Source: Reticulitermes speratus
Lineage: Eukaryota; Arthropoda; Insecta; Blattodea; Rhinotermitidae
Assembly: GCA_021186555.1 (NCBI GenBank)
Contig: JAJKFL010000004.1
Location: 21,852,406-21,916,405, forward strand
Reading direction: 5' to 3'
Length of the DNA: 64,000 nucleotides
Made by a program: the position numbers and the translations under genes. This document shows positions 42,306 through 53,829 of this stretch, in pieces; within the stretch, counting starts at the first letter, position 1; every line of letters begins with the position of its first letter. The notes under the pieces were generated by a model. It was not told where the DNA came from, made no database searches, and was given only the letters and a program-made list of their open reading frames with translations.

Positions 42306-42950
42306 CTTCTAAGGAAGGAATCAGCTCTAACGAGTTAGTTATTTACTTAGTTGGGTGGTTGGTTAGTTGTGTATATATTTAGGTAATACGGAGGAATGCA
42401 AGTTATGTACTTACATATTGTTTAAGTGTCTCAAGAAGTGAATCTCGAATTTCGTTGAAGGTGTGCTCGTACCAAAAGTGAACTCTGTTAGTATATCCTA
42501 CACCTCACATGCTACCATAAGTTTAAATTTACGTACAATTATAATGAGAACTTAACAGCAGAACAAGGTCACACAGAACGGACACCAAAATTCTATTATT
42601 AGTTACTTATCTAGAAGTGGGCCGTGATACGCCCTGAACCTTACGTAGACAGACTTCCTTAGGTCGATGTATTATGACTTCATAACACGAAAGTGTATTT
42701 AACATAAGAATTACATTAGCGATAAAACTGTTGTTTGACTTTGTTTGAAGGTCTTAAAAACTGCATGTTTTATATTTTCAGTGAGTACATTTTTTTAACC
42801 TTCGGAGTAAATAAGACTGTTTCACTTTATGCAGTTTTAACAGCAGACTTACGCTCGAAATCTTTAATAATTATTTTTAATACATTAACCAACTCATGCA
42901 CTTAATAAAATATGTTCAAAAGCAAGCATAAACCTCCTACATGTCTGGGC
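42306..42950. other. No recognisable feature
   Basis: AT-rich DNA with no frames or repeats recognised. Confidence 0.4.
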
Positions 42951-42954
42951 ACCG

Positions 42955-43042
42955 AGGTGTCATCATCAGGAAATATCTAAACAAATGAATACAAGGCTTT
43001 CAAAGTATTGCTTTGCTTAGATACTCCCTGATTACGGACGGT
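42955..43042. mobile_element. Short foldback relic
   Basis: TCATCAGGAAATATCTAAAC, then AAATGAATACAAGGCTTTC, pairs with GTATTGCTTTGCTTAGATAC, then TCCCTGATTACGG. It resembles inner arms of the element near 21.5 kb (CAGGGAGTAT). Confidence 0.6.
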
Positions 43043-43044
43043 AC

Positions 43045-44270
43045 GAATAACGCAAAAATCTTTAATTATTAGTAACAAAGAATGTAAGAAAGAAGTGGAC
43101 CAGTTTATTTGTTTTATACGTCGCAAAAGAACTGCACATTCCACTTCACTTTAGTAGCATAAATGCCAGAATGTAATATTCGAGTTAATATTGGACTGTG
43201 TTTATCAGATAGGAAAAAAGTAATTTTAAACTCAATTAGAACATTTGAACATAATTCTTCATTAACTAAAATTTAAATTCAATCAGCCTATTCGAATATA
43301 GTTTTTCATTAACGAAAATTTCAATTCTCTTCACCAAAACGTTATGATTTTAATAAATAATTTTAATAGACAATGTAAACATTATCCATCACGTCATACG
43401 ACAAATATTCACGTCGTGTGTATTTACTCGTATATTTATTGATTCCATTATTCATTCGTCTAGAATAAATTAAATCTAGATACTTTGGTATTAACGTTTT
43501 GCTTCGTACCGCAAATCACTCCCAAGCCGTTACCGATGGCCGTGTGTTACGCATTTCCGCTACAGAAACTCAGCTTACAGCAGTGTTAATGAGATAATTA
43601 ATGGTGGCTCAGAGGTTTAGTAACGAAGTACATGTTCCTATAACATGTCACACAGGCTGCACGTTTAACCTTATGATATTTTTCCTAAACTCACTCCTTC
43701 CTATAAAATTACTGCAGTGACAAAGGCACTCTTAGTATTTTATCGTGTTTGTTCATTTTTCCTACTACGTGATATTATCACATCTGATCTAACAAATTTA
43801 ATTAAAAATCTCATTACGTTTTAGTTGACATAGTAACGAATTTCAGGAAGCTTTAGGCCTACACGCTTGCTCGCAGCGTTGTTTGAAACACATTTTATTT
43901 CACATGATGAAGCCCTTGGTTCCATTTCCAACACTGGCCGCTTTAAAAACAAGTTAGGAAATATTCGAAGGGCTAACACTTCTGGCATGTTCGCTCTGTT
44001 ATTTTTCCGTATTTTAATAACAGATTTAGAGTCGCTCATGTCCAATTGTTATGCTTGAATCGTCGAACAGTCTCTCTCAGTTTGTATGTTTAGATCATCA
44101 GTTGTTTCTTCATTCTCAGCGCCTACCTACAGTGTCTACGTTGTTAATTTCATATCGTCAACTGTTTCTTAGGCCTCAGCTCGTACCTCACAGGCAACAC
44201 AGCTTGTCTCCATTATAAAGAGCAACAGCATAAATTGCGTACATCTTCATGTAATGTAGCTATTAATTGT
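43045..44270. other. No recognisable feature
   Basis: Opposed frames at 43821-44045 (minus) and 43867-44058 (plus) are short and unknown. The rest is AT-rich. Confidence 0.4.
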
Positions 44271-44274
44271 TTCC

Positions 44275-44375
44275 GATTTTAACGCACTGTTCCATGCGGA
44301 GAGCTGGATGGACGGACAGACTAGACAAGGATAATATTTGCTTTTCGCAAATGCGTTGCGAAAGCGCCTTCTAAA
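44275..44375 (+). repeat. Dispersed repeat R, 3' end only
   Basis: CACTGTTCCATGCGGAGAGC, ACGGACAGAC and TTTGCTTTTCGCAAATGCGT resemble the end of copies 1 and 2 (GTTCCATGCAGACAGAC; GCTTTTCGCAATTTTGCG). Confidence 0.5.
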
Positions 44376-45855
44376 AAACCTATCTTCACTTACTGCACGT
44401 AGCAACCATCGTCATTAAGCAATACAACATATTTCACTATTTGTCAAGAGAATGTGGTCCATCGGACTTCAGAGTACCAGGCTTTGTAAGAAAATGAGTT
44501 ATGGACAAAGATTGAATCATAGAATTTATCTCAATTAGACCAATATTCTGAACTTAACATGCATAAAACGCTGAGTTAAGTAAATTATAAAGAAACAAAT
44601 TCACTTCTGTGTTAAAAAGCAGCTTAAAATCTGGCGGACTGGTAAATCAGGGGTAATTAACGATCTTAGCCCCCCCCCCTGCTGCCGTTCGTTCTTCGTC
44701 CTGTCTTCTGATAATGGTAACAGGCCCCTGACTTTGCCTATCCACGCAGCGTCTTATTTGTTTCTCTGGTTAAACGTCTTTTTTCTCTTTTCCGTTTTTC
44801 GTCATCATCTATTAAGTACTTTCGTTTAGATCCTGTTTATTCATTTGATCTTCCAGTATAAACATGTTATATACGTTAAACACGTTTACTGAAATAATTA
44901 CGTAACGAACTATCAAGACAGTGTTCTGTTTAACATTTACATATCATATTATTTGGATAACTTAGCACGGAGTCAGTGTGAAAAGCAATGGAAAAAAAAC
45001 AACTAAACCAAGAAATTTGTAAGCGTTAAACACAGACAGAACTTGAATTTTATACGCAACATAAGTTGAAGTTGCTTTCGCTGTCTTATTTATAAGTACA
45101 ATTCCAATTATTCGTCATTAGAAGTAAAATTTACAAAATATATATAATATGTATAGTCAACAAATTCAAACCAATACGTGTTTCATTCGACAAAATGTCG
45201 TGGAGACACCAAATACCAGTTTCATCAAAATCCGTTCAGTTTTTTCTGAAATGAATAATTATGCAATATCTTAAGGCACGTTGTAAAAGAATACAAAAAA
45301 GACATTAAGTATGAAATAAAGAACCAACAGGAACAGTGCGATTTTGTGAATACTTCGTACATGACAATTTAACGACTCTGTCTCACTGTAGTGGTTATAT
45401 AACTTCAGTCAGACTTGAAGGTGATCGAAGAATATTGAGTAGATAAGAATTTGGAAGGAGATTGTTGTGGCCTAATTCTAAGCATTATCCAAACGTTGAC
45501 TGGGAGTGACTGAGATGACGATTACTTTAGGACGGCCTATAATACGACCGGGTGCCTCCCAAATGCATGTCTGAAGGTACACCTGTCATTAGAGACTCGT
45601 ATTATATCTTAATGAAGTGTTGGGGCGCCTAGTCCGTCATATAATTCTGTACAGTACACGTTACACGTTGTCTTATAATATGGAACAAAAGTACGAGATT
45701 TAAATACAAGAAAATAAAGGCATATTGAGTAGCATAATTACAGAACTGGAAAGCATAAACGACATGAGTGAAGAGCTAAAATAAGGAAGAACAGATGAAC
45801 ATAAAAAATAAAAAGTCTAAAAAGAGGAAAACAAATTAAAGGAATATGGGTGGGA
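44376..45855. other. Unrecognised apart from a short repeat-R-like motif
   Basis: ATCAAAATCCGTTCAGTTTT at 45225-45245 matches the AAAATCCGT(T/C)CAGT core of repeat R. A C run lies at 44671-44679. Otherwise nothing. Confidence 0.4.
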
Positions 45856-45859
45856 TAGC

Positions 45860-46032
45860 CAGGGTTCAGATTTCTGACGGCAGTGACCATGACCATTCTG
45901 CGATGTGACGCCGTGTAATGCTTGCATCTTCAGGATAAAACATAAAGGCTGGGCGTGAAAAATGGCAGTACGTTTCCCCGAAATATCGACAAATTTCTCT
46001 GACACATCACGTAACATCCTAGAAGACAAGAA
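45860..46032. mobile_element. Foldback MITE, family F (decayed)
   Basis: The left end GACGGCAGTGACCATGACC ... TGCGATGTGACGCCGTGTAA is matched by right-end CACGTAACATCCTAGAAGAC. The inner CCCCGAAATATCGAC also fits the family. Confidence 0.6.
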
Positions 46033-46034
46033 AT

Positions 46035-47530
46035 AACAAGAAAACAGAAACTTAAGTGAAACAATAAATTATATCGAGAACACGCAGTACATTGTATAAT
46101 TCCAGAGTTAACTACAAGAAATAAAATTAAACGTCGATTCACAACGTTCGCATTGTATCACATTTACAGTCATGTAGCCTAACTGTCCTGTCAGAGTTTC
46201 TTCTTTTACAAATATAACTACATTACTTGAATGAAATACGAGTATATCACTTTCTGCTTTTCGGTTATTTTAAAAGGACCACATATTTTTAATTTAATCT
46301 AAAATCGGGTTTTCCCAGAACACTATTTTCTATACAATCAAAGCACTGTAATTAATTCTGCGGGTGCTGCGGTTTAAAAATATAACCCTCACCCTAGACA
46401 TTGGTCTGGGTCAAGCTTCGAAAGACGAATTTCCCGTAGCCAGGCGGTTACTATGTCAGGCCGTTCATTGGCATCACGGTAATTATACAATGGATACAAT
46501 GTGTGATATGAACAGGACGAACTCTCTTTGTTCTATCTACCATGACTGTTCTCCGAACAAGATGCGTCATCGCGTCAGTTCATGTGTAAACAGGTGGCTT
46601 TTGTTCCCGGAACACATGTGCTGCTGTTCGAAGGAGAGTTAACGTACAATTTTCATTTAAAAGGCTCCGAATCTCTCCCTCTGCAGCCACTCTCTCATTA
46701 TAGCAAGAATAATTCCACAAAGTCTACAGCTTCAGGTGCAGGTAACGTTAGCGAGCCTAGGCTGATGTCAGGAAACAGGAGAGTCGAAGTCGTGTGCGCG
46801 TGTATCAGTGTGTTTGTGCAGTCGGAGCGGTGGATGTGCCAGTGCTTGTTCACCTACTCAGTAGCTGCTGTCATGTGACTGAGGTAGGAGGACCGTTAGG
46901 TTTGCGAGACTCACGCTGAAGGTTGTCATGCAAAATGACGGGGACTGTGCGGATGTAATCCTGCTATACAAGGCATTAACAAGAAAAGCTATACCCGTAC
47001 GAGAAAGTAGGAAATGCGAGTTTCAGGCATGCTTCCAACAAAGACAGAATATTTTGGTTCGGTTAACTACATGCCAAGTGCCTTCAATGAGAGACGTAAC
47101 GTAAAAGTTGGTCACTGTAACAAATACTTTACAAGATTTGAGGCTCTGACGTCGAGAATATGACGATTACCGTCTTGTGGGATTTGATGCCTTTACGACA
47201 TTTCGGAGAAACCTGATGCTTCCATACTCAAGGTGGAAGTACCTTGAACATAGAGACAGAACGCTCTTCCAGTGTGTTGGTATCCAGATATCAAAAGACA
47301 GGAAATTTTGACGAAATCTTTGTTTACAGATACATTCTTACAAGTTTCGGAAACCAACTCGCATGACTAATTTCGAACATAAGGAGATGAAAGGAGATGG
47401 AGTGCAATGGATAAATATGCAATCAAAGGAACAGACTTTTTTGTAGAATAGGGCCCCGCAGCAGAAGCTACGGACGCACCGTAGCCTTAAGACTTAATGT
47501 ACAACCCTTGTGATGAAGAGACAGATGATC
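46035..47530. other. Unrecognised; slightly GC-richer patch at 46.7-46.95 kb
   Basis: Plus frames at 46364-46642 (92 codons) and 46582-46878 (98 codons) overlap in different frames. Neither has a known motif. The patch with CAGGAGAGTCGAAGTCGTGT and GTGCAGTCGGAGCGGTGG is richer in CpG than its surroundings and could belong to a promoter or first exon. There is no further support. Confidence 0.3.
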
Positions 47531-47534
47531 AGTT

Positions 47535-47725
47535 TTTTTTTTTCATTTTTTCCAAGTAATGGAGCACTGGTGGAATGAAATTGACAGGGGAAAACCGAAG
47601 TACTCGGGGAAAAACCTGTCCCAGTGCCACTTTGTCCACCACATATCCCACATGGACCGACCCGGGACTCCTCGGTGAGAGGCCGACGACTAACCGCCTG
47701 AGCCATGGCACGGCCAAGGAATAGG
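47535..47725 (-). mobile_element. tRNA-derived SINE-D, copy 1
   Basis: The minus strand reads GTGCCATGGCTCAGGCGGTT, then AGTCGTCGGCCTCTCACCG and box-B-like GTCCCGGGTCGGTCC. The body GTGGCACTGGGACAGGTTTT, CCCCGAGTACTTCGGTTTTC leads to a T/A-rich end. The plus-strand copy near 53.6 kb matches. Confidence 0.85.
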
Positions 47726-48280
47726 CTATTAACTATTGAAGACTGAATAACGGAGAGGTTCAGCATTTGTATCTAATCAACAACCCCACGAGAACAGTGT
47801 CGTTAGTGACCATACAAGTTCGCTCTGATCAACAAGTTCTATGGAAACTGAAGGTTTATTACTGTACCATCTTTGTAACAGGGCCACCGGGCCCTAACCT
47901 ACTGTATACCAGAAGAATCCAGCCTCAGATTCAAGCACATTACTTGTTTACTTAAGATACGCCTTAATACTATCCAATAACTGACACCTGCATTAATAAA
48001 TTATTGAAAGCCCAACAAAGGCCAGTCCTTGTTCCTTGTTTATTCCCCCGTCTTAATTCAATTTGCCACCACCCATTTCCATTCGCTAACTTGACAGCCC
48101 AAGGACCAGGATGTTCACCGCATGTCGTCCCATATTACGGTGGCTGAATCAAGACGCGTGCAAAGTAAGCAGTAGGGCACAAGGAACAAAGCAGACACTG
48201 CACTGCGTATCACAATACACCTGCTTCTTATAGGTACATTCACCTACTGGCAGTTAACTAAAGTTCTAATTGTGCACTTC
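47726..48280. other. No recognisable feature
   Basis: TTGTTCCTTGTTTATT at 48030 and GCACAAGGAACAAAG at 48176 can pair weakly and might bound a decayed element. Nothing firm. Confidence 0.35.
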
Positions 48281-48284
48281 CTGA

Positions 48285-48525
48285 AGCCATAGCTCTAGTC
48301 ATTCTTAATCACGGCCCTAGAGAGAAGTGAGTGGTCAGCTTCACGCCCCGGCCACTATAACCCCGAGGAAAGCACTCCTGGTGCCCAGTGAGTAGGAGAC
48401 TGCGGTGAGCCCCACAGCTGGTCCGAACACTTGGAGAAGGGAAATCTTCTGCCCTCCCAGGAATCGAAACATTAGTCCACTTTTGCTCAGTCCGTAGCCT
48501 AGTCATTACACCGACTGTTCTCTCC
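48285..48525 (-). mobile_element. tRNA-derived SINE-B
   Basis: The plus strand shows the tail complement CATAGCTCTAGTCATTCTTA, body complement CAGCTTCACGCCCCGGCCAC and head complement AATCGAAACATTAGTCCAC, then CCGTAGCCTAGTCATTACAC. Confidence 0.8.
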
Positions 48526-48950
48526 TGACTCCTCATTCATCTTTTGTAGTTGACACTATAAAATAAATGACATTTTCTCGTGAATATCTTACGATTTTAA
48601 AGGTATTCGTGTTTCACCGTGTATAGACAGTCATCAATATTGAAAACAAACATTATAAATGGCACACACTTAATCCTTAACAAGTTTATATTTATTTATA
48701 TTCCTTGGGATACGTTTCGGTCGACCACGACAATCTTCCGGGAAATTTTATGTGACGTGAAAAATTATCAATTAATGTTCATACTTGTACCAACTGTCGC
48801 AGAAATACCGAAAGTGAACATTATTATTAAAATTCTAAAAATCAGATATCCAATAAGATATGAACTTTTACAGGCATAAATAAAGTAAAATGTTTTACAA
48901 AACGTAAATGTAAAACTGTCCAGTTACACGCCACCAGGCACAGAGTGTAG
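48526..48950. other. No recognisable feature
   Basis: Contains an 86-codon AT-rich plus frame (48619-48879) without a motif. Confidence 0.4.
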
Positions 48951-48957
48951 GTAAAGA

Positions 48958-49170
48958 TACATCTCTGCCCATACACGACCCCGGCGCTAGAAGGCGATGG
49001 GTAGACAGCGCCAAGCCCCTGCCGTTTTACCCCCGGTACCCCATGTACAGGAGGTTGGGTTGGCCTCGGAGTTGGTCTGGATGGGTCCGAAAAATCTCAC
49101 ACCCACCGGTGTTCGAACCCCGAACCACCCAGCTCGTAGCGACTCGCTATACCGACTACGTTATCCCAGC
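48958..49170 (-). mobile_element. tRNA-derived SINE-B
   Basis: The minus-strand head is near 49165 (TAACGTAGTCGGTATAGCGA, box B GGTTCGGGGTTCGAACACC). The body complement TACCCCATGTACAGGAGGTT and GGCCTCGGAGTTGGTCTGG match other copies. The tail is lost. Confidence 0.85.
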
Positions 49171-49174
49171 CACT

Positions 49175-49750
49175 TAAAAAAATGTACAAAATAAAATTCC
49201 GCAAAGAAGCTTGTATATATCACGATAATCACCAAACCCTTAGTTACGTAAACACCAAGTCTGCACGCCATTCAGTGTGGCATAGTCTTTTAACGATGTT
49301 TGTCTCTAACGGCACACGTAGCACTAGCAGTCAAAATTAGTAAACGGATCAATATAATTACACGTAGTATGGCTGTGACACTGTCTTTTTTTACGTGGTG
49401 TAGTAAAATTCCGTAAACACAGATAGCATTGAATAGTTGGAAATATCTTAGCGTATCAGTAAAGTAGGATGGGATTATCCACCAATCGGATTGCAGCACT
49501 GCAAAGTTTAAGAACGTTATCTTACAGTATAGATTCTGCTGCATACATGTTTGAGGTTGTGTCCAGAATGTCGCAATACAACCTCAAATCAAGGGGAAGG
49601 CAAAGTCGATCTGACGAGAAATCCCACTTTTTTCCGTTACTATTCTCTAACTATAGTACACAGTTTTTATATTTTGTGAAGATATTTAGCTTTCTGAAAT
49701 TATTCAGGTAATTATTGAACTGCCAAGAACCGACCTTACACACTACAGAA
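49175..49750. other. No recognisable feature
   Basis: Frames at 49290-49544 (minus) and 49469-49711 (plus) are opposed, short and unknown. Confidence 0.4.
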
Positions 49751-49752
49751 AG

Positions 49753-49921
49753 AGAGTGAAACCTGTCTTAAACAAAACCTGCGCATAACGGAAACCTATC
49801 TCTTTCGAAAACTTTTGAAGTCCCAGGGATCCAAACTTCAAATACCCGCATTAAACGGAACCTGTCTGCAAAGGAAAAAGTTCGGTACCTTGCGGTTCCG
49901 TTATAGGCAGGTTTCACAGTA
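49753..49921. mobile_element. pogo/Tigger-like MITE
   Basis: The left end AGTGAAACCTGTCTTAAAC, with GCGCATAACGG further in, and the right end TTCCGTTATAGGCAGGTTTC, then ACAGT, are inverted. The CAGTGAAACCTG(C/T)CTATAACG style is close to the MITE at 32034. The inside (about 100 bp) has two AAACGGAACCTGTC-like units and no coding sequence. Confidence 0.8.
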
Positions 49922-49924
49922 CAA

Positions 49925-50285
49925 TACACACCCAGCACATCAAAAGAAACTGATAATTGAAAGAAAACTGCACCAGTTAAATGTCATTTGCATAAACACA
50001 TCACAAATACACGTTAAATTATGCACCTGTACTATATTACTGACTACATTACATGCGAACCACAAAAATAGGTCTTCAGAGATTAACTAAACACACATCT
50101 GAGTTATAAGGAATCTGAACGACAATTTTGTGAACAAAATTTAAACACTGACGTCAGCTGACACTACATCATGTAGTTGTACGATTGAGCAGTTTTGTAT
50201 CAAACGATCTTTATAATTCGGTTTGATTTGTTATTGTAATGCCTTATTGTCTCAGTATTACAGTAACTTGCCAGAGCTTCAGGAG
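49925..50285. other. No recognisable feature
   Basis: No motif in the 91-codon plus frame (49815-50090) that overlaps the MITE above. Confidence 0.4.
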
Positions 50286-50289
50286 AAAT

Positions 50290-50960
50290 AAAAATTGCTC
50301 AGATGTTTGGGCAAGATATTTCAAAGAATCCGACCTTCAAACAAAGAAAAATAAACTGTTTATTAGACCTGCATCTTACTGTACTATCCAGTAGCAAAAT
50401 ACAAAGTCATCAATGGAAATGTCTTCGAGATCGAACAAATAATACCTAAATGACACTGTTGTACTTTCTTTTGATAGCAAAAGAAACACGCCTATTCATC
50501 ATAAATTTGTTCGTCCAAAACAGTCAACCGAGCATCCTACTTTCAAAGTTTTGGAGTTCTTACAACACATCATTCTTCGAATAAAGAAACAATGGAATTT
50601 GCCTCACGACAATGCGCCTACCGACATATCGACAACATAAATACGCATCAGTATTGGAATATACATTGTTTTATTTGCCCCATGCGACTTTTTATTGCGT
50701 ATAAATTAAAAGTGTCCTCAAAAGGTTCTCGCTCAATCACATGAAGGCAATTATAACGTGACAATAACACCCACGATATTTCATAAAATATTTTTCAGCA
50801 GTGTTTCCAGGCACATGGTAGATATGTTGCAATAGGTGTAGGGTAAATCCACGCAGTTCCATAATGTGCGTTATTTCGATGTACGACGCTCTCAGTTCGC
50901 CGCGACATTGACAGTTTATCCAATACTTCTTTTTAATTTCTCTACAGTTGCCTACACCGT
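50290..50960 (+). pseudogene. mariner-like transposase relic (catalytic domain)
   Basis: The plus strand, with several shifts, reads KIQSHQWKC (about 50395), SFDSKRNTPIHHKFVRPKQS (50470-50526), FKVLEFLQHIIL, then HDNAPTDISTT (50605-50637), FAPCDFLL (50675) and LKVSSKGSRS. The part near 50770-50835 matches the CFQQW..RC end at the DNA level. This is the order of a mariner transposase: QW linker, HHEFVPPGQ block, HDNAP with the second catalytic Asp (GAC at 50608), then the APCDFFLF region. The first and third Asp are not discernible. Stops and shifts show an old dead copy. The 80-codon minus frame at 50737-50979 is a shadow. Confidence 0.85.
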
Positions 50961-50964
50961 GGAG

Positions 50965-51485
50965 ATAACTATGGGACACGTGCCTAATTTCGTGGCAACA
51001 CTAGAGTGTTGTACCACAGAACTGGTCAGTTGTACCCCATAAATGGAAGCTAACCGCATTGACTTGAATTTAGCGACTATCAATCTTCTTTTTCATAATA
51101 ACTGCGGTTCACTGTCTGCACGTGTAGTGTCAACTTATAGGATGGTGCTTCTGTACGTGAATTAAACACACCGACGATCAGAACCCGCCCTACTAGGATA
51201 AGCACATGACAGCATTTGTGTTACGGTTGGCACAATTTGAATAGCAACTGTAGATGTAACCTTCAAATCGACTCCAGACAATAGATCAAAACACTAAGAA
51301 CCGGGCGCTTTAAGCGCACCTATTGCCACTGCAGACTAACCAGGCAAGGACACGTAACAAATGGTGAGATTTTATGATTCTTGCATATCCATTCGCTGCA
51401 ATTAAACTCAGCCATCAAGATGACGGTCGTGTTTCGAAACGAATGTAAGCGGGGGAAATGAAGAACATAAATGTTTATCACTTTT
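50965..51485. other. No recognisable feature
   Basis: TCAAGATGACGGTCGTGTTTCGAAACG at 51417-51443 recalls the centre of foldback family F, but no arms are seen. Confidence 0.35.
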
Positions 51486-51489
51486 AATC

Positions 51490-51780
51490 ATGGGCCGGGA
51501 TAGCGTAGTCGGTATAGTGACTCGCTATGGGCTGGACGGTCCGGGGATCGAATCCCGGTGGGGGCGAAATTTCCGCAGCCGTTTATACCGGCCCTGGGGC
51601 CCACCCAGCCTCCTATACAATGGGTACCGAGTCTCTTTCCCGGGGGAAACGCTGCCGGGGTGTGGAGTTGACCACCCACCTTCATCTAGTGCCAGGGTTA
51701 AAGAAAGAGTAGAGCTATACCTCTACTCCCCCTCTGGACCTTCATGGCCCGTTCTAGGGCGAACTTTACCTTTTATCGCT
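51490..51780 (+). mobile_element. tRNA-derived SINE-B, best-preserved copy
   Basis: Head GGGCCGGGATAGCGTAGTCG (box A region), GACTCGCTATGGGCTGGACG and box B GGTCCGGGGATCGAATCCC. Body CCCTGGGGCCCACCCAGCC, AATGGGTACCGAGTCTC, GGTGTGGAGTTGACCACC. Tail AGAGCTATACCTCTACTCCC, GGACCTTCATGGCCCGTTC, CGAACTTTACCTTTTATCG. The 106-codon plus frame and 65-codon minus frame here are products of the SINE. Confidence 0.95.
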
Positions 51781-51784
51781 TTTA

Positions 51785-52225
51785 TTTTGTTCTATACAAT
51801 TCAGCACTAAAACGAAAAGAAAACTGAAAATGCACCGTTTCTTTCTAGAAATTGGTTTATTCTAAAAGACGATAACCCGCTACCAAAATTTAATTGGATC
51901 ATTCATAATAGTAATGTCTTCAATACAGCAGAGTGAACCTTCAAAATGTCGTGTGTGTAATTATGTGTTAGTTTCTAGCGAATCGTTCGTACATCCAAAT
52001 CGTCAACTTGTTGCACATATATATATATAGGCCTATGCTTAAATGTACGGTTATCTAAAAGGGTGAGACACAGTAAATTTATCACACGTTTACTGAATAA
52101 AATAATATGCCAGGCACTTGGGTGGAAAATTCTCCTCCTGTATTCTAAGAAAAATCAGCAAAACTATTTCCATTGTGTGTATAATGTTTTTGGGTACCGA
52201 CCTTAGTTGGCATCAGAAAGAACTT
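51785..52225. other. No recognisable feature; short (TA)n
   Basis: A (TA)6 run lies at 52017-52029. Otherwise nothing. Confidence 0.4.
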
Positions 52226-52229
52226 AATG

Positions 52230-52690
52230 CTTCGGTGTCTGTCCTAGTCGCCATTTAAAAAACTCCCAGGTACAAACTTCGTGAGACCAGTGAACTTCTG
52301 TGCCACTGTCGTAGATAAGACCGCCGCAGACTCCGCGGCGCGAAGCGGGGGGCGCGTGTTTCATGGAGCCTCCAACAATAGAGAATACTAAAGTTTGTTG
52401 TGGTTTCTGCCGGACTGGATTCCGTTTCTCTGACAAAAGGCAGTGTTCTGGATCCTTACTGTGAGATCTGGGAGTCACCACGCAAATAATTACAATGGGG
52501 CCCAGATTATCGAGGCGCGGGGGAACCCCGACCAGTTATCTACGCCAATGTGCTGCGCCGGGCCCATTACCTCTACAAGCAACTTCACTAGACCACACAG
52601 AACGCATCAATTCTTCACGTTAAGACGAATAGAGAGGGCCGATCCCCGCAATGGCTTAGTGTTTCAGAACAGCATAGGCTGCTAATGTTA
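52230..52690. other. GC/CpG-rich island with two opposed frames
   Basis: This block is clearly richer in GC and CpG than its flanks (CCGCGGCGCGAAGCGGGGGG at 52336; TCGAGGCGCGGGGGAACC at 52519). The minus frame 52224-52481 (85 codons) includes HAPPASRRGVCGGLIYDSGT and HWSHEVCTWEFFKWRL. The plus frame 52443-52685 (80 codons) is unrelated. No known domain, tRNA-like head or inverted ends were found. It may be an exon or promoter island of a host gene, or an unrecognised GC-rich transposon. Confidence 0.3.
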
Positions 52691-52694
52691 CTGC

Positions 52695-53585
52695 ATCGCC
52701 ATCGCAAGCCTTTAGAATCATAGATACAGTGTTATCTTCAAACATTCTACATTCTAACTTGGCATAAAATATTGCCTTAAATAATTTTATAGTGCTGCTG
52801 ATATTAACTTAAACCACACGCTTTCCAGTTTAGACTCTAGTTTCGGCTTTTTACATAAAATCTGGAGTTTAAATGTGAAGAGCTCGTAATAATTTAATTT
52901 TTATACCCGCAAAGATCGTGAATGTCTGCGTAAAATTATTTGCTCATTTCATTCCCATCAATTTAATTTACTAAATAACTGTTGCAAGGTTATTAATTTC
53001 AACCTCAGTTGCAATATTACTTGATCACACACTCGAAGTAGTAAGTGTTACAGTATTTATTTCTGACCTGTCTTCCCTTATCAGTTCAATTATATCATGA
53101 TATCATGCAGTTTGTCTGACCGTCAAAATAAAGGCTACAACAACATTGCTACGCAATGAGAAATTACTGTTACTTCATCTGAATTTGTATTCATCTTAAA
53201 TTCCTAGTGCAAAAATTAAAATATTTTGTGCGAGTAACTAACGTTACGTGCAAATAATCGTCGTCAAACTAAACATGGTTTGCTACCCAAAATTCAGTAG
53301 TATGTATAGTTTATCCTTTAAAAAAGTAAGTTCGAAAACTTTCTCCGCATTTCCCCATTTTCGTCCCAATTCCTACCATTTGAACCCTCAGTTATTCGTT
53401 TGTTGCCACTCTCACCCACTCTTCAGGTACCTACGACTTGATCAAGCTTGGCATGTAGCAGGAGCTGTCTCTGCTCAGGTCTGTTTATTATTCTGCAAAT
53501 CTACAACGCCACAACAGCGTAATACGATTATGTTGTAATACTGGTCATTACATTTCCGCTCTGCGTCGGTCCACGTCATTATAAA
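52695..53585. other. No recognisable feature
   Basis: A 96-codon plus frame at 53248-53538 has no known motif. The remainder is AT-rich. Confidence 0.4.
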
Positions 53586-53591
53586 CTGGGG

Positions 53592-53825
53592 GCTGTCACA
53601 GCTCAGGCGTTAGTCCCCGGCCTCCCACTGCGGAAGGGAGGCTCAGGCTCGATCCCAGGCAACTCCATGTGGGGTTTGTGACGGAAAAAGTGGTACTGGG
53701 ACAGGTTTCTTCCTCCGAGTACTCGATTTTCTCCTGGCATTATCATCCCTCCAATAATCCATACTCATATTTCATTCGTCACCGACGCCGTATAAACTTA
53801 GCAACTGTAGGCGTCCTGAAATAAC
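53592..53825 (+). mobile_element. tRNA-derived SINE-D, copy 2
   Basis: GGCTGTCACAGCTCAGGCGT, then TAGTCCCCGGCCTCCCACTG and box-B-like GGCTCGATCCCAGGCAAC. Body GTGGTACTGGGACAGGTTTC, TTCCTCCGAGTACTCGATTT. The 3' end reads TAGGCGTCCTGAAATAACAC, then CTAAATAAACG. Confidence 0.85.
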
Positions 53826-53829
53826 ACAC

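Noticed and set aside
51490-51565. Possible functional tRNA genes (this and similar heads at 5.7, 26.5, 27.3 and 49.1 kb)
   Set aside because: Box A and box B are present, but every head continues into a repeated body and tail shared by other copies. They are SINE promoters.
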